Shown here in pieces: positions 50,001-60,569 of a stretch of DNA of 64,000 bases. Under the pieces are notes generated by a model. The model saw only the letters and a list, made by a program, of their open reading frames with translations, was not told where the DNA came from and made no database searches. Position numbers and translations under genes: made by a program. Source of the stretch: Omphiscola glabra. Taxonomy: Eukaryota > Mollusca > Gastropoda > Lymnaeidae. The stretch covers positions 12,306,284 through 12,370,283 of the forward strand of contig OZ024808.1 of NCBI GenBank assembly GCA_964017045.1. Direction: 5' to 3'. Position 1 is the stretch's first letter; each line of letters begins with the position of its first letter.

Positions 50001-51711
50001 ATAATTAAAAGCTGTGGACTGTTGTTCACAGGTAATCAACTGGGGGAGATTAATACTCGTAAAATGCAGCCAGTTTAATTTAAAATCGTTTTTATTTTAT
50101 AATTATACCAAGCTATTCATCATTGCCATCGAGATTCCATATCCCCCAGGGCTTATGGTGAAGAATTTAAACACACTATGCAGCATTTTTATTTATTTAA
50201 AAAAAAAATTGTTTCGTTTACAGTGTGTTTGTGCAATCTGATATTTGTAATCGACAGTAAGGCGTAGTCCTGAAGTGAAAGAGGTGATGTTTTACTGTCT
50301 CATTTTGGATGCCGGCAAAGGGGTGGAGAGGGGGGAGGATTAGTGTTTTATTTGGTTTTATGATGCCAAGCTGGAAAGTACTGCATTAACTTGTTTTAAT
50401 TACAAGGATGTGTCAACTACAGATCTACCCCAAAAGTTGAGTTTGTAAAAATGAACAGTTTCTATGCAAAGCTGACGGAAATGATAAAGAGGATTTATAT
50501 ATATATTATATAACGCACAATAATTAGTTTTCATTTCCTTTAGAAATAAACCACTAATAAATGGTAAAATGTTTTCATGTTTCATTTGACAAATTAATAA
50601 ATATTTCAAATTTTATTAAGTGAAAATAATGTAGAATTTTAAGAATGACATAAAATCTATTTAAATGAAATTTACTATGAAGTTTCATGTCATGAATACT
50701 ATATCATTTATTTTAAAATAAATGTTTAATCGGCAGACTTTCAAAAGAAATTGATGGAAGTCAAATCCCTTTTCAAGAAAATAGAAACTCCAACAGAAGA
50801 CACAAGATTTGGTAATTGTTTAGATTATTTGGGAGTCAGAAGGATTTTGATTATTTTTTTTTCTAAATTCATTTGTAAAGTTTAAACCTATGAACCATAT
50901 CACATCAATTTTCATTTTTCACTTAAATTAAATTCTCTAGGACTTAAAGGTAAAATGGTTAAAGTAGAAGTTTACTTTTTATAGTGATAAATATATATCA
51001 GAAATTTAATTCAAGTTTTATGAAATATAAATTTATTTTATTTAATGAATAACGTGTCTTAGCAAATGACTTGAACTTAGATTTAGATGAAGAATAAAAT
51101 GTCATAAGGCTACACATATTCTAAAAATCCTAAATAATTAACATAGGTCTATATTTATAATTGTGCTACTGGTCAAAGAATGTAAGCAAGTCAACATCGA
51201 CTCCCAGTTTATTATACAGACTGAAGCTTTTAAAACTTAAAAAATTGAAGTCAGAGTTTACTTTCCGCATGTGTGTTATCTTTTATGAATGAAACACAGT
51301 GAGGCCTTACTCAGATTAACTTGTTTTACAAGATGTTAGCTCCCACTAAAGCATTAGCAATGAGCAAGTATAGTGGTATGAGCAGGAAATTTACAGTTTC
51401 ACAGCTAAAAATATGTACACATGTAACTATGTTTAAATGAAATCTTGTGTGGACAATTATACAATTGTACACGACAATTCTCATTCACTTATAAACGTAT
51501 GCAACACAGTCAAAATTTACTTGATTCCACATCTAGCATCCTACAATATTTGATTCTATATACACAAGACATATTTACTGAAATGAATTGTTTTCAAACG
51601 AAATTATTTTATTGTGTAGGTATTGAAAGCCTTGAAAAACCTGTAACAAGGCGAAAATCTGTGGATGAAGATGCTGAAGCCGTTCAAGAGAATGACACAA
51701 AAATTAATTGA
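41059..51711 (+). CDS. Unrecognised single-pass membrane protein: Cys-rich ectodomain plus long helical tail (5' end missing)
   Basis: Exons: 41059-41316, 42291-42341, 42735-42833, 43841-43930, 44523-44621, 47274-47300, 48069-48575, 49886-49969, 50737-50811, 51620-51711; 460 residues, first exon not found. All junctions are phase 1 with GT-AG sites. Exon 1 here has ten cysteines (pattern C-x6-C-x7-CC-x5-C-x4-C-x2-C, then three more) and one N-x-S sequon; exon 2 has another (NFS). Exon 3 is a transmembrane segment (GIIDVIIIGFAILF) followed by RWKQLRNK, so the tail is cytoplasmic. Exons 4-9 are charged and helical; the 507-bp exon carries 16 octapeptides of RQEIIASA type. The end reads RRKSVDEDAEAV. 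The ectodomain spacing recalls knottins, or small TNF-receptor-like domains. Neither is proven. AATAAA words at about 51,925 and 52,120 could end the transcript. Confidence 0.72.
41271..41670. repeat. 100-bp tandem array copying the exon end and its splice donor
   Basis: Four copies of exactly 100 bp begin CTGCATCTGTGCC at 41,271, 41,371, 41,471 and 41,571. The first copy covers the last 46 nt of the ectodomain exon (encoding the final CxxxC and FTLEELNK) plus the donor AATGTGAGTG. The other three lie in the intron and each repeats the exon piece and the donor. The copies differ at only a few bases, so the amplification is recent. Confidence 0.94.
44164..44350 (+). mobile_element. hAT-type MITE (CAGTGGCGTA family), copy 3
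   Basis: Begins CAGTGACGTAGCGAGC, ends CACTACGCCACTG, and is flanked by the perfect duplication AATGCATA (44,156-44,163 and 44,351-44,358). Compared with copy 2 it holds an internal duplication of the AATACCTTTTTAGCGCCCCC block. It lies in an intron of the membrane-protein gene. Confidence 0.92.
44993..45334. repeat. 114-bp tandem array, 3 copies, in an intron
   Basis: Three copies spaced at 114 bp (GATTACAAATCACA at 45,007, 45,121 and 45,235), each with CCTAAGGAAATGGGAACAAT and GGACACGGTAGTAAGAAATT. They lie in the 2.65-kb intron between 44,621 and 47,274 and may derive from the LINE remnant downstream. Confidence 0.88.
45429..45560. repeat. Partial hAT-like element, CAGTGGTCTGCAAAC end
   Basis: Shows the left-end motif CAGTGGTCTGCAAAC and then GAGCCACAAAT and GAGAGCCACATTTC blocks, like the segment from 34,916. 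Related words (GCATGTGGCTCGCGAG) occur again at 46,117. No right end was found. Confidence 0.45.
46190..47105 (+). pseudogene. Highly decayed LINE reverse transcriptase remnant in an intron
   Basis: Short pieces keep LINE order: FNVETGMNQGCSLTLTLIIF (equivalent to the usual 'TGVRQGC-LSP-LF' motif) near 46,590-46,650, and farther on RNGRRHNDT, TEKYLQNRILTLQTALTEVA and NRQKRLAIIFAS, similar to the C-terminal 'GRP..TW...W..AQ..A.DR..WR..V.A' ends of some LINEs. Stops interrupt all frames. It belongs to a different LINE lineage from the copy at 35,887. Confidence 0.6.
48120..48520 (+). repeat. 24-bp coding tandem repeat (16 octapeptides)
   Basis: Within one exon, 16 units of 24 bp encode RQ[ED][IMR][ILM]xxx, most often RQEIIASA, with variants RQDILDSV, RQEIISSA, RQEIIASS, RQEIIDSA and RQEMIASV. 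The first and last units are the most diverged and the middle ones nearly identical, as expected for expansion by unequal exchange. All units keep the reading frame. Confidence 0.95.
49545..49725. repeat. Possible DNA transposon fragment with GCGTCTTAT words
   Basis: A cluster of GGGTGCGTCTTATGTATG, CGAGTCTTATATACGGGTGC and GTGTGTCTTATATGCCTG in an intron, similar in style to dispersed 'GTATAAGTCGCACC' repeats seen in many animals. Limits and duplication were not found. Confidence 0.4.
50941..50949 (+). CDS. Possible 9-nt microexon of the membrane-protein gene
   Basis: GACTTAAAG is preceded by AATTCTCTAG and followed by GTAAAA. Its 9 nt fit phase 1 on both sides, adding Gly-Leu-Lys between the exons ending at 50,811 and starting at 51,620 without changing frame. 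Chance occurrence in AT-rich intron sequence is quite possible. Confidence 0.25.
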
Positions 51712-53254
51712 TTCAAAGAATTAACTTGTGCCTCCTAAATGACAAGGTCACTAGACTTTGTATAAAGGATTTATACCTATACATGACAACTTATTGTAAG
51801 ATAGATACGGTCTTCCAGGAAATTCACAAAAGTTACGTTTTCAAAAAATATTAATATTTACTTGAAACAATTATTATGCTACCTTCAGTATAAATACAAA
51901 ATATTTTATGATAGAGTTAAAACAATAAAAGTTGTTTGAGTGTCTAACTTACAAGAATTGTAATTTCTAGACTCAAAGTAACATTTTTACTAAGTACAAG
52001 AACAAGAGATGGGTAGCGTTTGTTATACATCTCCAATTTAAAATGATTTGAAAAGGTTTACAATAATGCTGTAAAATTTCATTATATCGCTGTGAAACTT
52101 TGTCTTAAAAATGTAGACAATAAAATCTGTTTTTTTTATTTCACAAACAAAATTCATTTAACAGACTTTGATCGTTACATTGTTTTAGAAACATATGAAA
52201 GTGAAATCATTGCTTGCAGCCTTGCAAAGCAGGAATGGAAAAAGTCCTAGGGCAGCTAAATTTTCTATTTAACCTTTTTGATTATTATTTTTTTTTTTTG
52301 CTTAAACGATTCAGGTGTCAAAGTATTTTGCTGATATGCAATAATAATTTAAACATATGTTAAATCTCCACAAAGTTAATCATGTTCAAATTTTCAATCC
52401 AAATGGTGATAAGATGTACAGATATATAAATTTGTAAATAATGACAGGTCAGTTGTTATTGTAATGGTCATACTTTAAAAACTTTTGTGAATAGTACTTT
52501 TTCTTTTAAGATCTTACGATTTTTCTGACCTATTCAATTCAATTGTTATCTCTCTTTGTTGACACACTGTAACATAATTTAGTATTTTTAATACAGGATT
52601 CATCCAAGTTTTTGTTAAACAGAGTAATTTTTCCGTGAATAGCTTCCACTTTTTCCACAGCAAGGAGTTTATTAGTCCTGTTTGCTTTTTCTAAACTCTA
52701 ATAAAGTAAATTGAGTAGGGCTAGTTAAAACAGTCTCATTAATATATTTTTTTTAAAAATAGCATACTTTCAATTTGAATACTTTCTTTCCTTTCAATTC
52801 ATGGTACGGTCATCCAATCCATGTCTACATAGCCATTTCTATGGCATTGACCAATGATACGAAAGTGGAACAACCTCACTTTCTCTTTTCTCTCCGAAAA
52901 TAAATAGTTTTTTTTTCTAAGTGGTCGTACCCCATACCAGTTGAACTCTGTCCCTGTTTAATGATAATTATAGTTTTAGATCACTAACCCTTCCGCTTTC
53001 TTAAAGTATTATTAATAATTGATAATGTTTGTAAAGACATTCCATTTATAAAATAAGAAAATTAATTATAATATTCTTTGTCTAATATAGTTTGTACAAA
53101 ATCATGCAGAGTGGGAAAAAAAATTGTTTTATTATATACTGTTTATGTATTTAATTTTTTTACAAATAATTTTTTTATAAAAATGTTTGGCTTACCATGA
53201 TTAAATTAAAGCTACTTAATTACACATGCACTAGTATTGTTTTGTTTGTGTTAA
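51712..53254. other. 3' flank of the membrane-protein gene, no other gene seen
   Basis: AT-rich sequence with AATAAA words near 51,925 and 52,120 that may be poly(A) signals. No other exon could be supported. Confidence 0.45.
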
Positions 53255-53262
53255 CTTATGCG

Positions 53263-53712
53263 CAGTGTTTCTTTAAGACATTTTTTCCGGGGGGGGCGGG
53301 GGCATTTCAAATATTCTTTTTGTTTGGGGGGGGGGGTGTCTACTATCAGCAAGTGAAGAAGAGTTATTAGTGTCTGTTCCAAAATTAAACTCTTTCTATG
53401 ATAAACTTTCAAAAGAAATCCCAATGCTTAGAAGATATCTAAATGCAGCTGATATCTAATTTCACAGTTTTGGTCTGGTCAGTATTTGATGTTTTGAAAT
53501 TCATAGCTGAATGGGTCGTCCTAGAATCTCTTCCAATACTTTCTCTAACTCTAAGCCTTCAGATATTCCTTACGATCTATGTGACTATGCCTTTATGTGA
53601 GCGGAGCTTTTCAAAACCAAGGCTTATCAAGAACTATTTACGATCCAGCATGGGACAGTCAAGGCTTTCTCATCTGGCTCTACGTGAGGGCTCAAGGGGA
53701 AAAAACCAGTGA
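53263..53712 (+). pseudogene. hAT transposase remnant with left terminal repeat
   Basis: It opens with CAGTGTTTCTTTAAGAC and a poly-G block followed by GGGGGCATTTCA, as in copies A and B. From 53,340 pieces in two frames read SASEEELLVSVPKLNS-like sequence and then VTMPLCERSFSKPRLIKNYL and RSSMGQSRLSHLALRE. This is the hAT C-terminal dimerisation region (ERSFSxxxxIKxxLRSxM). Nearly all of the catalytic core is absent, so it is an internal-deletion relic. An inverted repeat begins at its 3' end. It ties the CAGTGTTTC-ended family to hAT by coding evidence. Confidence 0.75.
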
Positions 53713-53808
53713 TGTCAGTCATATTATTCTATTTGATGGAATGTAGCCACATGGGAGATAACTTGCAAATTTAAAAAAAAACTGACATCACTGGGTTTTT
53801 CCCCTTGA
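53692..53808. repeat. Foldback element, 28-bp inverted arms
   Basis: The left arm 53,692-53,719 starts TCAAGGGGAAAAAACCAG. The right arm 53,781-53,808 ends GGGTTTTTCCCCTTGA. They are inverted repeats with one mismatch around a 61-bp AT-rich centre. It looks like a tiny MITE inserted at the end of the hAT coding relic, but no target duplication is clear. Confidence 0.75.
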
Positions 53809-54655
53809 AGGGTTATTAATGAATGCATGTCTTGCTTAATTAATTGTAAACCATGCCTATCACTGACTTCATCAACCGGGTTTTCCATTTGTCTATATTT
53901 TGTTTATTTTCCGTCTCTTTATAAATCTAATTAGAAATACATGTGAAGAGCACAGGGGCGTAGCTTGTTTATTTGGCCTGGGGGTGGAGGAGGAAATCTA
54001 AACTTCAACCAAGAGAACAATGCAAAGGAAAGTGTGGGCTTAAATACCACGCCCCCAAATCATAACTTTTGTATATGACATGTACACCAACCAACAGTCC
54101 AAGTAAATTGCTTCACGTGGTATGTACACCAACCAAAATCCAATGTATCTTGTTTTAATTTGTGGTATGTATGGTGGTATATGTATCAGTGATATAGCGT
54201 TACCACAAAAAGCATCGAGTTCTAAAATAAGATTTTTTTTTAAAGTTAAGAGAAAATAATCTCTAAAACAAAATGTTTCTAGATGTCTAGAGCAGTTATT
54301 CCAAACTTGTTGTATCTCTTCCCCTCGGGTGATGAAAAGAACTTCATCTAATGAATTTTAATAAATAGTAAATTACTAAATTTGAATCCTAAACCACTGA
54401 AGATTTCTAACATTAAAATTATATTCATATCCATTTTATAAAATTATTCCTTTCTTTCCGTTTAAATAGTTTGTACAACTAAATTGCCTTATCCCTAGAT
54501 ATCAAGTTATTGAAATGAGATTCACTGACCTCAGAGGTCAGAGTAGAGTAATTTTCCCGACCACTGTGTTGCTGGAAAAATCTTTTTAAAAAATACATGA
54601 CACAATAAAATAATATTGTAGGACTCCTGATGCAAACAATCTAAGACCTTGGGAC
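53809..54655. other. Intergenic, no gene seen
   Basis: CAGGGGCGTAGC near 53,955 is a possible transposon end. There is nothing else to report. Confidence 0.4.
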
Positions 54656-55485
54656 GACAATGTTATCACAATGTCATCACGATGTCTTCACGATGCTATC
54701 ACAATGTTATCACAATGTCATCACGATGTCTTCACGATGCTATCACAATGTTATCACAATGTCATCACGATGTCTTCACGATGCTATCACAATGTTATCA
54801 CAATGTCATCACGATGTCTTCACGATGATATCACTATGTTATCACAATGTTATCACAAAGTCATCACGGTGTTGTCATAAAGTCATCACAATATTATCAT
54901 AAAGTCATCACAATATTATCATAAAGTCATCACAATGTTATCGTAAAGTCATCCCAATGTTATCATAAAGTCATCCCAATGTTATCACAAAGTCATCACA
55001 ATGTTATCACAAAGTTATCACAATGTTGGACAATTTTATCACAATGTTGGAAAGGTGTTATCACAATGCTGGATAATGTTATCACAATGTTGGATAATGT
55101 TATCACAATGTTGGACAATGTTATCACAATGTTGGACAACGTTATGACAACGTTGGACAATGTTATCACAAAGTTATCACAGTGTTATCACAATGTTGGA
55201 CAATGTTATCGCGATGTTGGAACAATGTTATCACAATGTTGGAACAATGCTGGATAATGTTATCACAATGTTGGACAATGTTATCACAATGTTGGAACAA
55301 TGTTATCACAATGTTGGATAATGTTATCACAATGTTGGACAATGTTATCACAATGTTGGACAACGCTATCACAATGTTGGGCAATGTTATCACAATGTCA
55401 TCACAATGTTATCCCTACGTCATCGCAATGTCATAGAAATGTTATCACAATGTCATCACAAAGTTATCACAATGTTGAACAATCG
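54656..55485. repeat. Compound 11-bp / 21-bp satellite
   Basis: The first half is built of 11-bp units (AATGTTATCAC, AATGTCATCAC, GATGTCTTCAC, GATGCTATCAC), with a four-unit higher-order block repeated about three times. From about 55,020 the pattern changes to AATGTTATCAC plus AATGTTGGAC, that is 21 bp. Open frames on both strands follow from the repeat and are not genes. Confidence 0.9.
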
Positions 55486-55979
55486 ACATGTGGGATTTGT
55501 TAAGAAACGAGGCCAATGTTATTTGAATATAATAGAAACATTGCCCTATTCTTCTACCATGCCTGCTAGCTTGGGGTTTGGCCTCCACGTAAGGGTCGAC
55601 AAACGTCCGTAAACCTTAGGATGTCTGTTATAAAAGGTAGACATTGTACACAATTCAGTGTACACATTTTTTGCTGTAAGGAAACAGCGTTAAATCTTGG
55701 CGTTTTTTTATTTCTTCATACTTGCTTTCCACGAGTATGGCCATACATGACATATATTTAACACTACTGAGTATGTCGTACAATAAACTAACATTATAAA
55801 ATAGGGCTTTCTTCTTATGACATAAGAATGTAGTCATACGGATATATTTGAATTTTAAAAAAAATTAATATTACCAACAAATTCATTAAAAAATGGGTCA
55901 GTAAAAACAAATGTTGGTCCTCAAAACTGGTGGAGAATATATGTCCGTATCTCTTTTTTAATGCGTTGACAACACAGAT

Positions 55980-56505
55980 CTTCACCCCACCACTCCTACC
56001 AACCCATCACTTCTACCACCCCGCCCCACCTACCCCTCCACCACTCATACCACCCACCACTCCTACCACCCCACCACTCCTAACACCCCATTCACTCCTA
56101 CCACCCCTACCACTCCTACCACCCACACCACTCCTACCACCGCCACCACTCCTACCACCGCCACCACTCCTACCACCCCCACCACTCCTACCACCGTCAC
56201 CACTCCTACCACCGCCACTACTCCCACCACCCCTACCACTTCTACCACTCCACCACTCATACCACCCCACCATTCCTACCACCCCCACCACTCCCACCAC
56301 TCCTACCATCCCCACCACTCCCACAACTCCTACCAACCCCCCAACACTCTCACCACTCCTACCACTCATTCACTCCTACCCCCCTTACCACTCCTCCCAC
56401 CCCCACCACTCCTACCACCGCCACTACTCCTACCACCCCACCACTCCTACCACTCCTCCACTCATGCCACCCCACCACTCCTAAACCCCCACTTTTCCTA
56501 ACACC
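55980..56505. repeat. CCACTCCTACCAC-type microsatellite
   Basis: A long imperfect array of CCACTCCTACCACC and related units, almost free of G on the plus strand. It gives Pro/Leu-rich frames on plus and Gly/Val-rich frames on minus, none with gene support. Confidence 0.9.
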
Positions 56506-56529
56506 TCTGTGAAGTGGAATTCCTTGTTT

Positions 56530-57088
56530 TTCATCAAACACCAATTAAATAGAATTATAAAGGAAGCGAGTAATGTTACCAAAGCCAAACTACCGTCGCC
56601 TGAAGAACTATTTAAAGCAAAACGCATTTGTAAAAATTTAAAAAATAATCATAATAAAGAAAATTGGAGGACACAACCTATACATCATACATCCCAATCT
56701 ATTGATCACAGATACTTAAGATCAGCTCGATCACTGCGAATTCTTTCCCTCAAAGTTTATACTGAAAGTCATACAATTCTTTTGTTCCCCAATCGGTCAG
56801 AATTTATCAGCGATCTCATCCGGCTTTTACAATAAACAAGCCTCTCTAAGTCAATATTTTCACAAAGGGAGTAAAGTGTGATGGTAAATGACTTCTGATG
56901 TTAGCGCTTAAGAAATACTTTAGATCACTTGTGTTTACATGTCTTGTGCTTTAATTGCTCTAGTTTAAATGTGTTGTTCTGGTAAGATAATTTATCAATG
57001 TGCTGAAAATGATTATGCACAATGGAAACAGAGTACATCTCTATTTAAATTCCGATGAATAACATAATCTTATCTTATCTTATCTTAA
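56530..57088 (+). pseudogene. LINE 3' end (CR1/jockey-like) with TTATC tail
   Basis: Encodes LNRIIKEASNVTKAKLPSPE, then ELFKAKRICKNLKNN and RYLRSARSLRILSLK before a stop at 56,835. The order recalls the C-terminal end of CR1/jockey-type reverse transcriptases (A..I.G..LPS...LY..R...A..I..D, then RxLRS...R). About 250 bp of 3' UTR follows, ending in repeated TCTTA near 57,066-57,087, a typical LINE microsatellite tail. The rest of the element is absent; the CCACTCCT array lies directly upstream. Confidence 0.6.
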
Positions 57089-57600
57089 AAAGCAAAGTGA
57101 AATAATTTACCCAGTGACCAATGATCAGTTAAATATTTATGTAAATGTTTGATTAGCAGTGAGCAGTGTTGCTTTATTAAAATTTATTAGTTGATGTCCT
57201 AACCCCGTGCTTCCCCCTCCCCCCGCCCCCCCCCCCCCCCAATCCAAAGGTTTCGCACACTCCGATTTCGGAGATTCACCAACGCCTCACTTCAAACTGT
57301 TCCACCGGCTCCCGGCAAAGGGAAATAGCTTTCCCAACAAAGCAGTCGGTACAAAGAGGATTATCTTTAACCACCATTTTCTTTTCTTTGTAACTCGAGA
57401 AGTTTCACTTCCATGGCAACCACCATTCAACAATCTACTTTCAGAATCTTATTTTCCCCGAGGGCTCTCATGAACACTCCAGTTGTTCCATCTTGACATA
57501 ACGTCCTACAGGGGTTCCCACTTCATATCATCCTCGCTGACACAGACCCCGCCTTCACACGACTCAGTCTTATACGAGTCCTTACCGTCTACACGCCCCA
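57089..57600. other. No gene assigned
   Basis: A C-rich run at about 57,213-57,240 is followed by an 88-codon open frame (to 57,473) containing KGFAHSDFGDSPTPHFKLFH. It matches no family I know, and I cannot support it as an exon. Confidence 0.3.
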
Positions 57601-57995
57601 CCCTTCCTAAATGTGTCCCCACCCTTAACCATGACCCTGCCTTAACCATGATCCTGCCTTAACCATGACCCTGCCTTAACCATGATCCTGCCTTAACCAT
57701 GATCCTGCCTTAACCATGATCCTGCCTTAACCATGACCCTGCCTTAACCATGATCCTGCCTTAACCATGATCTGCCTTAACCATGACCCTGCCTTAACCA
57801 TGATCCACCCTTAACCATGACCCTGCCTTTACTACGAGCCTGACTTAACTATGACCCCGCCTTAACCTTGACCCCGACTTAACCATGACCCCGCCTTAAC
57901 CATGACCCTGCCTTAACCACGATCCTTCCTTAACCATGACCCTGCCTTAACCTTGACCCAGCCTTAACCATGACCCTGCCTTACACGTGACCTCG
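57600..57995. repeat. 17-bp minisatellite
   Basis: About twenty copies of CCTTAACCATGACCCTG with GATCCTG and CCCCG variants. Middle copies are the most alike. Confidence 0.92.
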
Positions 57996-58338
57996 CCTAT
58001 TACATTCCAAGATCTTGGTTTGCTAAAATTTAACAGTCGTTCTCGTATCCTCATCTCTCGTATAATATTTACAATGAAAATTTTACTTCTGTAAAATGAC
58101 AAAGATAAGTAGTACATTAATTAACAGTAGATACATAGATATCTAGGCACGTCAAAATATTAGTACCCGGGGTTTTAAAACAAAAGGTTTTACTGTAATG
58201 TCACAAAGATAGTATTTACATTCAATTACAGTAAATACATTGATTTCTAGGCCCGGTATTTCAAAAAAAAAAAAAAAAGCTTTTACATAAAAATGAACTG
58301 AAAAATTTGAACGATTAATTGGGTTTCCTTAAAAATAG

Positions 58339-58451
58339 AATGCCATTGGTACATTCCACTCTACGGTTACGGCTACAAGAAGAAAAACATACAGATCAAT
58401 CAAGAGATGGAGGACATCTACTCTCGCATCTGCCTTGGTGCAAAACTGTAA
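58339..58451 (+). CDS. Candidate terminal exon of an unknown gene
   Basis: After AAAAATAG, a run beginning in phase 1 reads CHWYIPLYGYGYKKKNIQIN, then QEMEDIYSRICLGAKL and stop. The stretch uses C/G-ending codons (CTC TAC GGT TAC GGC TAC AAG AAG) in an AT-rich region, which suggests real coding sequence. No upstream exon could be joined, and the polypyrimidine tract is weak. I do not recognise the protein. Confidence 0.25.
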
Positions 58452-59026
58452 TGATCACTTTACGTACCCGTGGGTTCAAATGCTGTCTTGAGTGATCCAT
58501 TGTTTGGGAATCCGTTGATTCTTCATTTTAAAAAAATCAAAATTTCACCCGGCTATTTTAAGGATGTCTTAGTTGAGTCAGACAACGTAAAGGGATGACC
58601 TTGATCTAATCTTTATAAAAAAATGTATTTTATTCGCCTAATGCCATTCTGTCTTTTTAACATACATGTTATAACAATATTTATGACATATCTGATTTTA
58701 TTCAATATTTCTTGTAAATTCGAATACTTTTTATATGGAATTTTAAACAAAATATATTTTGGTAAATAAATATTGAGAAGAATTTTCTATTGAAATATAT
58801 TACATCTCCTCCTCCTCAAAGCCATCAAACAAAATAAATAAATCTCTTATATATATTACGCTTCTGTTGGACTGCTTCCATTTCTGGCTGGAGCTGGCTG
58901 CCTCATATTCACAGTATTTGGTCCGAGTTCATTTTTCGTAGCTTTTGCTATGTGATTTGTATTTTGTGACGTATATTTGGGTATGGGAAATGGTTTTGTT
59001 TCCAGATAGCGCGGAAATATAATTCC

Positions 59027-59370
59027 CGATAACTACCGGTACGCTAGATGATTTTATTTTTTTTTAAATATAACGCAACTGCGTTTGGTGCGTAATACTT
59101 TCATTTCTTTTCGGAAAATGTAATCTTCTCAATTTAAATATGGTGTAATTAATATTCGGTTTAAAAGTGTTGGGGGACTTCAGAATATTAATATAGTTCA
59201 TGGGAGTGAAATAAAAAGTGGGCAGTGACGTATCATGGGGGGAATGGGTATAGCGAAAATTTGGATTCTTAAATGTGCGTTACTTGAGTTCATATTTTGT
59301 CAACTAACTTTAGAAGATGGGAAGTTCACGCATTGCTGTCGCCAATGTTTGGCGGGCTATATCTAGTAAA
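59027..59370 (+). repeat. Duplicated block, copy 1
   Basis: Shares with 61,108-61,436 the words TATAACGCAACTGCGTTTGG, CAGTGACGTATCATGGGGGG, TTAAATGTGCGTTACTTGAG and GGGAAGTTCACGCATTGCTG in the same order and spacing. It is either a dispersed repeat or a local duplication. The open frames in it do not look like genes. Confidence 0.85.
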
Positions 59371-59734
59371 ACACAACATAATTGGCCATAACTCCTGCTT
59401 GACATCTTTAAGTGTACTCCAGACTGTTATTACCAAAAAAACAGAATGTGTACACGCAACTTATATGTGTTCCATTTTATTTTAAAACACAAAAAGTCTC
59501 GTTTAGTTTAACATCTCTAGCTGAGAGGACATTTTGTGAACCCTGTGGCTAGTGCAACCATACATGGATATTTTTATTGGTGGACATTTGAAAGTCAGTT
59601 TGATTATTTTATTATTTGTATATAGAACATAAATGAATCAACTTTTAAAAAAATAATGAGTTACCCTTCCTTGTGTGATAGAAAGCTGCAAGGTAATGGC
59701 TGTGACTTGGTCCTTATCATTCGGCTGGCAAAGA

Positions 59735-60100
59735 ATGTGCAGTAGTTACATGTGCAGCAATAAATATTATTGTGCAGTAGTTACATGTGCAGCAATAAAT
59801 ATTATTGTGCAGTAGTTACATGTGCAGCAATAAATATTATTGTGCAGTAGTTACATTTGTATTTGTTACATGTGCAGTATATTTATAGTTACATGTGCAT
59901 TATTTACATGTGCAGAAGTTGTATGTGCAGTAGTGACATGTGCAGTGGTTACATGTGCAGTAGTTACATATGCAGTAGTAAGTGTGCATAAGTTACATAT
60001 GCATTAGTTACATAGTCCTTAGTTACATCTGCAGTAGTTACATAGTCCTTAGTTACATCTGCAGTAGTTACATATACCTTAGTTACATCTGCAGTAGTTA
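59735..60100. repeat. 35-bp then ~15-bp tandem repeat around GTTACATGTGCAG
   Basis: Three 35-bp units (TGTGCAGTAGTTACATGTGC plus AGCAATAAATATTAT) are followed by many degenerate 15- to 18-bp units of AGTTACATGTGCAGT. Confidence 0.85.
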
Positions 60101-60550
60101 CTTGCGTACGGTGACCAATTGGTAAAACATATTTATTCAATGGTTAAATAATTATGGCAAGAAATGTCGATAAGTTACACTTATTAATTCCAGTACAAGC
60201 TTGTCTGAACGTTTCTAAACTTATTAATTAGTTGTTCAGTACAACACAACTTACGTAATTTGTAAAAAAAAATGTTTTCATTTATAGAATTCATCTTGGT
60301 AAATTTATAATTCAATCGTAACTCAAATTCTTTTTTTTTTTTTTCTAAAATGAATTTATAATTTTTTTTAAAATACAATGCAATCAGTTTGAGACACTGA
60401 GGAAATATTCTTTTCTTATCATCATTAAATGATCCATGCTATTATAGGCTTGCACATGGTTTGAGCACCTTTACACAAGGTTCGTGGCACGCTTGTTTGA
60501 GAACCGTTCATCATCTTCTGGAACGACGAATTTCTCACGCCTAAAGTTAC
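60101..60550. other. Intergenic, no gene seen
   Basis: Short open frames only, without resemblance to any family. Confidence 0.4.
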
Positions 60551-60569
60551 AGTCAGAAATATCTGGGGT

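Noticed and set aside
55930..56544. Pro/Leu-rich and Gly/Val-rich frames of up to 184 codons.
   Set aside because: They follow from the CCACTCCTACCACC array and occur on both strands.
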